From NCBI GenBank assembly GCA_026874595.1, contig CM049309.1, positions 91,660,723-91,724,722 of the forward strand: DNA of 64,000 nucleotides, in the 5' to 3' direction. Both the position numbers and the translations under genes were made by a program. The notes below the pieces were generated by a model, which saw nothing but the letters and a program-made list of their open reading frames with translations, was not told where the DNA came from and made no database searches. Each line of letters starts with the position of its first letter. The first letter of the stretch is position 1. Source of the DNA: Sipunculus nudus (lineage: Eukaryota > Annelida > Sipuncula > Golfingiida > Sipunculidae). Of this stretch, positions 54,590 to 64,000 are shown one piece after another.

Positions 54590-56397
54590 CAATATTCATT
54601 TATAGGGTTAAATATATTTTTATAATTAAATATATCGTACAGGTGAGCCTTTATTATTTTTCTCAATTAATAATAAGGAACCTTGGAATTTGCAAGATAC
54701 CATCCAACTCAATCTTTCATAATTATTTCCAGGCACATGATTAAAGTCTGTATCAGTGCTGAAATTGATGATACATTCAGGGCATTAAATTAGCAACAAC
54801 TATAACTTTTCATCGACTGAAGTGCTCTGCTGAAATTGATAGTTTACGTTTCTTTTTTTTTTTCATGTGACATTCTATAAAATAAAAAAAGATTAATTAT
54901 TTTTCAGATCCACGTATGCACATATGATCCACATATGCACATATGCATCGCACTCCAATCATGCGATTTAGCATTTAACCATTGTTGACTATGCGACTAA
55001 TAAACTAATTCCCTCCCCCTTCCTTCAAACATTACCACTGAAAGGGACATAATTAGTAGCAATATTATGCATATTCTTTCACACTATCAGTTCCGTTTTG
55101 CTTTATACAAAAGTTTCCCGTAAAAAAATCTCAGCACACAGTCTCAGTACCTCGCACACGGCTGTTTAACACCTTGTTATTGCTCTGCGTGTTGGTAAAC
55201 ACAGTCCATGTGTGTCTGTTTACCATAACAAGGCCACGTGACCGGCGGTCCGAATATGAATTTCAACACGTGATGTTTTAGCTAGCTTGAACATGTATTA
55301 CATTTTTTGGCCAAGTCAGTCGAGGCAACACCTGATTGACACGTGTTATGGCTCCGCGATGCACACTGCCAAACACACTGTGTCTATGTTGGCACCTGTG
55401 ATCACGCCCGATACACTCGTCTACAGGAGTAAGCAAACGGTTTCAAGGCAATATTTTGGCAGATACAGATTAACTTTAAAAGGGAATTAGCTATTTTTCG
55501 TGTTAATTCAACATACTTTATAGGTGATTGGGTCCCTTTAATAAGGCAAAACGACCAAGCAAGCGCTTCTTCAGCTAATTAATAGCCCAATACAAGGACT
55601 ATCGCGTTCCTTATCAACCAATCCCCTTTTGAGTTCAAGAAGTTGGGAGGCGGATCCGGACTTTTTGTTCAAATTTTAATGAGGAGGCGGACCTGAATTT
55701 TTGTCTATAATTTTAATGGGGTTGTGACGTCAAGAACCCATATAACCCAATAATCAAGATTTTTGTCTGTGCGGCCGATTGCAGATAGTATCTGTCCATA
55801 TGTGCGAGTCCCCGCATGTGGATAACCAGTTCATCAATGGAAACGGATGCACTTATAATCGTAAAATTTCTTAAATTTTAGTTAATTTTAAAATTAATAC
55901 AAAACTAAGTTTAGATATTTATAATGTGGAGGCAAGGTTCGAGGCAGATTAAAACCGTACCTCATTGCGCAGGCTTATAACTTGCGCTGGGTTAGCCGGT
56001 CCATATCTCAGCGAAGATAAGTCTTATAGTCCCTTATCAGATGTCCTTATAACCTATAAGCTCTGTCCGCTCTGTCAGGGTCTCAAGGCATCTTAATGTA
56101 TATGGATGCACATTCATTTAGCATCAAGTTGACGGGTTGAATACAAGTATCAACTTTTTTTTCAGAAAACACTGATAAAACAATAATAATAAAATAAATG
56201 AAAAAAAAAGAATTTTGAAGATTAGGGGTGTTTCAAACATGCAGCAATGGATTTAATTCTGTATCATATTTACTTTAAATTTAAGGGCAAGTACCAGTTT
56301 TCAGGCAGGAGGAATATTTTTGGATTGGTGTTCAAGGCCTTTCGTAATGCATTCTTATCAAATCTATCCACCTAAATTCTGACCTCCACCGAATGTT
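54590..56397. other. Flanking DNA; contains an inverted GTAAACA pair
   Basis: No gene recognised. GGTAAACA (55194-55201) and TGTTTACC (55217-55224) form an inverted pair, followed by GGCCACGTGACC. A 67-residue plus frame at 55287-55490 has no domain. 54904-54950 has a short CACATATGCACATATG repeat. Confidence 0.45.
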
Positions 56398-56678
56398 TTA
56401 AGCCTCGGTCACAACCTGCTGCGATCACCGCATACCGTAGAGAACCGTACGGTTTTTGGAACCGCAGGAATACTTACGCCTCGGTCACAACCCGCTGCGG
56501 TCACCGCACACCGTAGATCACTGTTCGGTTTTTGAAACCGCAAGAATACTTATGCGGCTGACGTGCGGGAAGGGCAAGGTGTCTTCCTCATTCTCACGGT
56601 AAAGTAAGCTAACCCGGGCCTGCGGACGCCGCAAGCTAACCTTACGGCGACCGTATCCCGGTTGTGACCGAGGCTTAA
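56398..56678. mobile_element. MITE with TTAA ends (piggyBac-like target)
   Basis: GCCTCGGTCACAACC follows TTAA at 56398-56401. The perfect inverse GGTTGTGACCGAGGC precedes TTAA at 56675-56678. The TTAA duplication is the piggyBac hallmark. The left ~75 bp is duplicated inside (second GCCTCGGTCACAACCC near 56479, with the same CGGTTTTTG..ACCGCA.GAATACTTA continuation). A 122-residue minus frame across it is incidental. Confidence 0.75.
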
Positions 56679-57497
56679 TAAGACACAACAAGCTTGCCAG
56701 TTGAATTTTTGCTGGCATCTGGCGGCAAACTGATGCACTTCTGATCTCCTTTATGCATTGATGACACCTGGTGGCCAACTTACACACGAAATCATCACGA
56801 GTCCAATCATAGTTGTCAGTGTTTCGGTCACGTTGACAATCTTTTCCACATTTTTTTTTCCAAATATTTGTACCAGATTCAATCAAACATACAATTTAAG
56901 ATCACATGAAAGTAGAAATGAGTGATAATCTTAGCGTTTTTTGTCCTTTTCGGTGCTTTTCGGTTATTAGTCTGACCCACTCGATGGTATCAAAAACCGG
57001 GCGGGCAGTTCCATGAAAATGGTCTATAGAGGGTAAATTTTCAGAAAAAGAAACTATGGACAAAATATATACCAAATGAATGCTTGATATGTATACTATT
57101 TGCTTTAATTATCCTTTTTTCAGTAATTCTGATTATTTGTGTGATATGTTGCAATGAATTGTGGGATGTGTGTCTTAAAATTTATAGAAAATATATGTAT
57201 GGCCAAGTGGCAGATATTTAATTGTAGCAAGTATATACTGTGAGCTTGTCACTTGTACCCCAACTCCTGAATTAGAATCTTTTCCAAAAAAATTGACTTA
57301 CAAATATATCAGCAACTATCATCTCGTAACATGTCACTCCGTAAAAACAATTTTTTTTTTTATTTTTCACAACTGAAAAAAAGATATGATGGCCATATAT
57401 AATGAAGCCGACGATTAAGGTTTATTATAATTTACCTAGAAAAGAGGCCGATATATTTCCCCTAAGCTTCAAAACAGATCTTTTGCCTTCCCAGGGT
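56679..57497. other. AT-rich DNA, no gene seen
   Basis: No splice-bounded open frame and no repeat that I recognise. Confidence 0.4.
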
Positions 57498-58349
57498 AGA
57501 GCCCTGTAACAACTGATTATGTAATAATCATCTAATAATGTAAGTTTGACCGATAATGTAATAAGAAATGTAACATAAACTGATAATGTAATACAAACCG
57601 ATAACGTATTAAAAAAATAGCCGTTAATGTTACACTAACCAATAATGTAGTACAAGTCAACCGATAGTGTAACAACGTTTACTTACCGATAACGTAATAC
57701 GAAATTACCCGATAATGTAACAAAGTTCCCTAATTATTAATTTTAATGTAAAACAAAATTAACCGGTAATGAAATAACACTAAGCGAACATAAATAGTTT
57801 GTGATCGATTATGCAAAATGCAACAAATTTAAACAATTATTAAAGACCGAATTATCTACAGGTTAGTCTTTTGCATACCAAAAATAAGGTAAACTGTGAC
57901 CTACATTCTACGTGTAACGTATTTGTTGTATATTTGAGGCACTTGTACTAATGTTCTATGCCGCAAAAATTAAAAAATATATGAAATGCATCCACAATCT
58001 TTTTAAATAAGTGTGTCCAGTGACCTTGACCTTTGACCTGATGACCCAAAAAGGCTATTGCTTTAGTGGTTGGCCATATATACGTTTGTAATCCGTATGT
58101 CAATCCAAACTGGAGTTATCATTTTTAAAACAAAATTTTGGATGGCCGAACGGACGGACAGACTAACAGACGGATGGACAGGGCAATTAATACAGGGCAC
58201 CCGCTTATGATCAATAAACACACCAGGTTTCGGGACACTAAATGAAACCATTGCTTAGAAAATGATTGCTGTCATTTTATTTATATATAATCTACAAATA
58301 TAAAAAAAATCGTACAAATTAAAAAAAATTAATAAAAAAAAAAAAAAAA

Positions 58350-58697
58350 ACAGGTGGTACCACCGGTCCTCGGGAACTGACAATTCTATAGTTATTGTTA
58401 CTATTCAGGGCATGATTCATGACAATTTTCGCATTAATTACGAAGATACTGGAATTTTTGTATCAATTTATTAAATTATTCTTGGGGGGGGAGGGGGGGG
58501 GGGAATTACAAGCCCCACAGCTCGGAGGATATAGGTCGCAGTGACCTTATTTCAATTTGAGGTCTATTGATGTTCACGTAGAAGCTTCTACATTCAGTGG
58601 TTAACCGGTTGCGATCTGTACCTTTCTAACGGACGGACGACGGACAAAGCGCCATACCTCCTATACCTCATTTGATTTTCAGTTAGCTCATCTAAAA
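58350..58697 (-). mobile_element. H2b Helentron-like fragment nested in the foldback element
   Basis: Contains ACAGGTGGTACCACCGGTC, poly-G, AGCCCCACAGCTCGGAGG and CGGACGGACGACGGAC, and ends GATTTTCAGTTAGCTCATCTAAAA (a decayed H2 5' end). Another short H2 5' end (GGTCAGCTGAGCTAAAAT) lies at 59808-59825. Just upstream, 58017-58210 has GTGACCTTGACCTTTGACCT and a CGGACGGACAGAC tract from a further repeat. Confidence 0.55.
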
Positions 58698-59376
58698 TTA
58701 ATAAAATTTGGATCAGCCAGTCCTTTAAAACTGTTGACTTTAAAAATGCGAAATTTTAACATTTTGGGCTGTTGATGTACGTCAATTATTAACACAATGT
58801 ATCTATCACCATGGACGTTTTCAAGAAAATCTGTACAATGAGTTTTTCACAGCTGCTGCAGACAAATTTACAATTTACAAAAATACGTATGTGGCAGCTG
58901 ATTTTACCTGAAATTCATACTTAAACTAAGATATCTCAGTAATTGTTGCATGTTATGTTTTGCAATTCGATACCTTTATAAATCCTGTACAGCTTTTTCA
59001 TATGTGGAAGGCTCGAGGTGCCATCCATATATATGCTTCTTTTCACGCATATTTGGTTATTTCGTTTGTACCCAGGAATTACTTCTGCTCATTTGTCAAC
59101 AAGGCACAAATCGCAAATGTTAGTCCATAAAAATGTCTTACGTAATATCGAGGTAGGTCATTAGTAAATACAAGAAAGCAGGTCACTGTGACTTATTTTC
59201 TGCGAATTTTGCATATTTGTATGTGGTTTTAGCATTTACATCAATGCTCTTGGCTGAAAAACAAAATATTACATTCAACCCCCAAAGAAACATAGTTCAT
59301 CATCTGCACATATAACATTGTTAAAAAAGGAGAAACTGAGCCCAGCCAGTGCTTAGGAACTGTTGCAGACACAATT

Positions 59377-59606
59377 GGAGCGTAGTGGCGTAATGTTTAA
59401 GGGCGTTTAACTTGTGACCGCAAGGGTATGGGTTCGCGTCCCGTTCTGATCGCCGTCTGCGTTAAGACTCCTAGGCAAAGTGTTTACCACAGTGTTGTAT
59501 GCTGAGAAAATCTTCAAGAATGAACAAGCCCGAAAGACCAGGAAGTGAAAGTGTAGAGTCATATGAGACTGTGATATCAGACTATTAACCCCCACCTTTA
59601 CCTTTA
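59377..59606 (+). mobile_element. tRNA-derived SINE
   Basis: The tRNA-like head GGAGCGTAGTGGCGTAATG contains a pol III A-box-like stretch, and GGTTCGCGTCC (59431-59441) is a good B box. The following CTAGGCAAAGTGTTTACCAC resembles the conserved central domain of molluscan SINEs. It ends in a T/C-rich tail near 59606. The ~75-nt head lacks consistent acceptor pairing, so it is not a tRNA gene. Confidence 0.65.
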
Positions 59607-60254
59607 GAATTGTACAGTTTTAGTATTTGGGTTGTTTATGAATGAAATTTATACTTCAGTAAAGATATCTCAAGTTTGCCTAACCTTTCTGAAATGTTCT
59701 GATGTCCTAAGTCGAGCTTTATAATCATCATACACGATATTAAAAGTGCGACGCAAATAGGACAGATTTGTGCTCTGACAGTGTGATCACTAAAGCTTGA
59801 ATGATCTATGGTCAGCTGAGCTAAAATAATGAATGTAATGGACTGCTAGGTCCTTGAAACATGCGTAAGTTCTTACACATTGGGTTATCATTGGATTCGA
59901 AGCGGCTTCTTTGGGCTGGTCAGGTTCGACAAAGTGTCATTACATTACCGGTTAATTTTATTTTACGTTAACGGTTAGGGAACTTTGTTAAATTTTCAAG
60001 TAATTTTCTATAACGTGACCGGTTAGCAAAAATTGTTTCATCATCAGTTGACGTCTTGTATTACATTATTGGTTAGTGGTACATAATTGGTTATTTTATA
60101 TTACATTATCGGTTGGGTATTACATTATCAGTTGATTTTTTATTAGATCCTACGTTATCAATTTGTGCTACATTATCGGTCAATTTCTTATTACATTATC
60201 GGTTTATGTTACATTATAAGATGATTATTACATTGTTAGTTGTATCAGGCCCTC

Positions 60255-62089
60255 CTATCACACAGTCAGCGCGGTGCCTAGAAACGATGCCCATGCACGT
60301 GCTTGGTGGTGTGCGCTAAGCCAAGTGACATCATTTCAATGAGTGGAGCGGTACGATTTATTATGTCAGGCAAAGGCAGAAAGTCGGCATTAGAGGCAAA
60401 AAAGGCATTAAAGTTTCAGGAGGATTATTTATTTTTATGTATATTTTTTTAAGAATAAACAGCAGCAAAAATGGACAACTTGTTTTTTAAAATGTATCAA
60501 ATAAAGTTGTGTAGAAGGTAAACCTTCTTACAAATTGAATATTTGATTTTAAACAAAATTCAAGAGTGTCACATTGAGTCATGTCATGATCTCGTACGTG
60601 TTTGCATATGATCTTCTATCCAGTCTGATTACCCCCCCCCCCCGCAAACACTTTTTTAAAATAATTTCTTTTGGCAGGGTGATTTTTATATATTTCTTGG
60701 AATATAAAATCGGGGATCTAGGTTATTATACCAGCATAACCTTAACAGTAACAAGACAAAACAATGGTAAAATTTTAAATGCTGGTTATTATTTGATTTT
60801 TGTCCCACTATTCATTATCTTTAAATGACTTAAAAAGTATATTCATATATGTGTTACTTTTTGCCAAGGGAAGAAAGTCATAAAAAATATAATTTTGTAA
60901 TCGCACAGTGACAACATATGCATGCTGTTCCATTCGTACGAGCAAGATTGGTACACCATTGTTTTCAAACATTCTTTTTGAAAACAAGCTATGAGTAGGA
61001 TACGCGTTATACTATCTTTATAATGCAATCTAAACTTTAAGATTCAGATTAGAATGAAAATAAACTATTTTGAAAATTTATCATATCTTATGGAATATGG
61101 AATATCCTTTATTTGCTAGAGTCATTATATACAGGACATGTCAAATGCAGAAGCAGAATCTACATGATTGATTGGCGCCCATTTTTTTTATATTTTTTTT
61201 TTGCTGCCAGATAAATGTATGCAAAACTGCACCGTTGGAGGCCTGCTGTACCAATACTCATTTCCCTGACACCTTATCTAGAATATAGGTTTTGAGTTGG
61301 CGCAGATGCTAACAGAATGACATGTCCCTTATGTTGTAAAACTTATGCCTTTAATGTAATTAAAAGTCTTGTATGGATCAATATGGATTCAGCCATATTT
61401 TCCATGTAATTATTATTGTAATATTAATAACGGCAATAAAAAACAACAACATTGCTGCATGACTTTATAATGTGAGGATCGATATTGAGAAAGTCAACAT
61501 TGAGGTTGAGGTGCACATACAACATTATTTTTAATTGCTTTAACTTTTCTGACATGGCACATTGTGATAGAAAGGTCATTCATGTCATAATCCACACAGC
61601 GTTTCTGTATGTTGCCAGCATCATATCAAAATTTTTGTGACTAAGTCTCAAAGAATCTGAACTCAGTTCGTCTTACTGCCCGTCCAATTTACTGCCTAAT
61701 AAAATTAATGATCTCTCTAACAAAACAAATAAAAAATGAATTTTTAAAATTTACATGAGTATTATTGAATCATTATCTGTATCCAAATTTGACAAATATT
61801 ACATTTAAATATTATTACCTGTCATGTGAAACATTATTTTATTTACAACGTTTTAATGACTATGGAAAAAAATTACATTTGTTTATGAATTCCCTCGAGG
61901 TCCTCGTCTGCATAACCTGTAATTTTGATAGTTCCGTCGATTTAATTCAAACTAATATGAAAAAATACTAAAATGATTCTTACTGGCTTCATAGGTTGTA
62001 AGAAATACAACTCTAAGCTCAGATTGAGATTACGAAGATTTTTTAAAAGATTTGATGAAGCAATTTACAAAAACACAATATATAGTTTA
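60255..62089. other. AT-rich DNA, no gene recognised
   Basis: Poly-C at about 60631-60642. Short open frames (84 residues at 60574, 68 at 61765) show no domain or splice evidence. Confidence 0.4.
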
Positions 62090-62640
62090 AACATATTTAT
62101 TTAACCAGGATTACAAAAACAGCCGTTAGGCTAATGCAAATGTTTTCCTGGGAAACATATATGCAAGCAAAGATTCAATACAAATACATGGTGATGACAA
62201 GTGATAATAGTAACACTGACAGTTTGAACAAACATATACGTTTAAAAAAAACACACACACACATACTGCACATAGAAAAGTGCCTTTTACATTGTTACAT
62301 TAGATCCATACAAGCATGAGATATTTTAAATGAAATTAATATCAGAATCAAAATCGTTTTGTGTCTCCTATGTGCCTGTATACGTGAGCAAAGAGTTTAA
62401 AATTATCTGTAGCAGTCAGGGAGCAGCTGCCACAAAGTAAATTCTAACTATTTCTAACTTATTTTTCTTAGAGTAATTTTCAGTTATATGTGGAAATGCA
62501 AAACAGCAAAATTCCTGCAATCTAGCAAGAAGTGTATGTCTCTGTTCAGTATAAAGTGGGCAGTCAAAGAAATAATGAACAACAGTTTCGTCGGCAAGAT
62601 CACATTCACCAGTCTGCTTTCCGGTTAAGTTGACTTAAAC
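62090..62640 (-). pseudogene. LINE fragment: RT C-terminus plus 3' UTR
   Basis: Reading minus from 62628, an open frame gives GECDLADETVVHYFFDCPLY and RHTLLARLQEF, the Cys/His motif typical of the C-terminus of LINE reverse transcriptases. It ends at TGA (62418-62416). The downstream sequence contains a small hairpin (AGCCTAACGGCT) and TTTTTGTAATCC..TTAAATAAAT, like a LINE 3' end. Upstream ORF2 is missing, so the copy is 5'-truncated. The clade is not assigned. Confidence 0.65.
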
Positions 62641-64000
62641 AGAATACTGTTTAGGCGCTGCATTCAGTGCGTAACCGCGTGTGTAGGATATTATCACGTC
62701 GTATACCAAAGGGGGTACATGGAATGTTATGTTATGAAAAGATGAAAGATAATAATACCTGTATTAAGGGCCTGGCGATTATTATTCTAGCCAAACCTTG
62801 ATTTTCGAATCCCACGGCTAAGAATTTGGTAATAATGCGCAGTTTGATATAAAATTATCAATTGACATTCTAACTAGCATTGATTTAAATGCCCCATCAT
62901 TTGTTTTGACTCAAGAGTTCAATGTATAAGAAGTTTCTATAAACCTATGTGAGCGGGAGCTACCCCCACAACTCAAATGACTAAAGATTAACATTTGCTT
63001 ATAGTCAAGAATAATCAACACTTATCCCCCGCCAAAAATGTTACGGCGACATAGACATTTGCAACAATATGTGCATTTTCTCACGCAATAAGTACATTGT
63101 GTCTGAATACATTTTTCTCGCTAAACTATCCCGGCACATGGACTTTAACAAACATGTATATCAAGTTCACCTGTTTAAACGTTATTCTGGTTCTGTACGT
63201 GAGTAAACAAAGCCCATGTGCGTTTGTTTACCAAAACATTACATGGCCAGAGTTCCGATCTTGGGCATACACAACTGTTAAACAAAGAGAAGTGACAGGA
63301 AAGAAGAAACACAAGAAGAAATCTTTAAAATGCTTGAAACTCTTGATTTGTGAAGTCACGCGGTACGGCCACCAGGTGGCGTGCCCGCTATGTTTGTATT
63401 CTGCACCACGGATTTCGCCATGGCAGGTGAAAGCTTTTCTTTACTTGTACACAGTAAAATAATTATGATTCTAAGATCAGAATTAAATATTGGCAGATAT
63501 CATAATATTTTATGAAGAAAGCACTATATGCATGTGTATACAGTGTGTAATATTATATATGTGTATTTTAACATACCAGGTATGGGATGAGGTCTCCTTA
63601 CAATAAACCCTTAATATAAGTTTAGAGAATCCCAAAATGTTCAGAGAAAACAATTTGTGCCTTAAGTTTTAAAAGGCATTCCCAAAATAGCAATTCCTGT
63701 GCTCTTGTCCCTGTTTACGTTGCTTTATGTTTCGATCGCAGATTTTTTTTTTTTCAATTTTCAAGCTGAAAGAAAAGTTAAAACTGAATAAATATGGGTA
63801 CCAAGCTTGTTAGGCTTCATCGGAAAGTGATGAACAACAACGCATTGGATGTCACATTTTTATAAACAAAATTTACCCAGAACAAATTTGCTACATATGC
63901 TCCTATACTATATGGCATTGACATTGCGGTAACGTGCACATGTGCATACATCAATGCATTTTCAAACATTGAACAACAGTTTCACCCGTTTTGCTGTATA
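62641..64000. other. Flanking DNA; second inverted GTAAACA pair
   Basis: AGTAAACA (63202-63209) and TGTTTACC (63225-63232) repeat the arrangement at 55194 with identical spacing. A 121-residue plus frame at 63097-63462 overlaps this, starts MCLNTFFSLNYPG and has no recognised domain; its VTGKKKHKKKSLK segment is merely basic. Nothing else is supported. Confidence 0.4.

Larger units (their letters stand above)
57498..60254. mobile_element. Foldback-type element with ~300-bp repeat-built inverted ends
   Basis: Left end 57498-57780 and right end 59933-60254 are inverted copies of each other, for example CAAAGTTCCCTAA and AAAATTAACCGGTAATG on the left, and their complements at 59938-59994. Each end is a chain of about nine units like ACCGATAATGTAATA. 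Outer tips are GAGCCCTGTAACAACT and, inverted, GGGCCTGATACAACT. The 2.1-kb interior holds an H2b copy and a SINE and no transposase. The target duplication is unclear. Confidence 0.75.

Noticed and set aside
59377-59450. A tRNA gene with GTG anticodon
   Set aside because: A and B boxes are present, but the acceptor stem does not pair and a SINE-like body follows.
63097-63462. A 121-residue plus-strand protein
   Set aside because: Overlaps the forkhead-type inverted pair; no domain, no splice or conservation evidence, and average composition.

Overview
This window reads as nuclear DNA of an invertebrate animal, most likely a mollusc and probably a bivalve. It is AT-rich, has almost no long reading frames outside retroelements, carries (TA)n, poly-G/C and minisatellite tracts, and is packed with small non-autonomous Helitron2/Helentron-type elements of the kind common in bivalves (the 'pearl'-like elements). 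The species is inferred from repeat style only; no host gene could be named.

1-32.9 kb, strand mostly minus: a nested and tandemly duplicated mosaic of Helentron-like families, called here H1 (ends TTGTATCCGCC, hairpin, CTAG), H1b (TTGTATCGCC, hairpin, CTAG), H2 (TTTTAGCTCAGCTGA, palindrome GACCCATGGGTC, TTGTT), H2b (a diverged H2 group) and H3 (TTTTAGCGAACCTGTG, AGGCC hairpin, TTGTT). They lack coding capacity, share one architecture, and several share the 14-bp palindrome AGGTGGCGCCACCT. One H2 fragment is split by a 2.0-kb hAT-like element. An exact 1,289-bp tandem duplication lies at 25.6-28.2 kb. A few candidate host exons survive on the minus strand (7.5, 12.5 and 13.8 kb), next to a 47-48-bp minisatellite.

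32.9-36 kb: mostly single-copy DNA with a CpG-richer promoter-like block at 34.4-34.7 kb (CRE, E-box, a start codon in good context on plus, a strong splice donor on minus).

36.1-51.0 kb: two Ty3/gypsy LTR retrotransposons in the same orientation, head to tail. Element 1 is young (LTRs about 99% identical) and complete, with gag (RRM-like domain, PNMA-like capsid, CCHC knuckle) and pol (protease, RT, RNase H, integrase) interrupted by a single stop codon in RT. Element 2 is an older, diverged relative with many stops and frameshifts. In both, gag ends on T TTA AAC TGA, followed 7-9 nt later by a perfect 10-bp stem. The stem sequences differ completely while pairing is kept, and element 2 can also form a 6-bp second stem. 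This is the best-supported novel signal in the window: a covariation-backed -1 frameshift pseudoknot that would set the Gag:Gag-Pol ratio.

51-64 kb: flanking DNA with a MITE at 51.8 kb, a TTAA-flanked MITE at 56.4 kb, a 2.76-kb foldback element whose ~300-bp inverted ends are built from ACCGATAATGTAATA repeats (57.5-60.25 kb), a tRNA-derived SINE (59.4 kb), a LINE 3' end (62.1-62.6 kb) and two identically spaced inverted GTAAACA pairs (55.2 and 63.2 kb). No complete host protein-coding gene was recognised anywhere.
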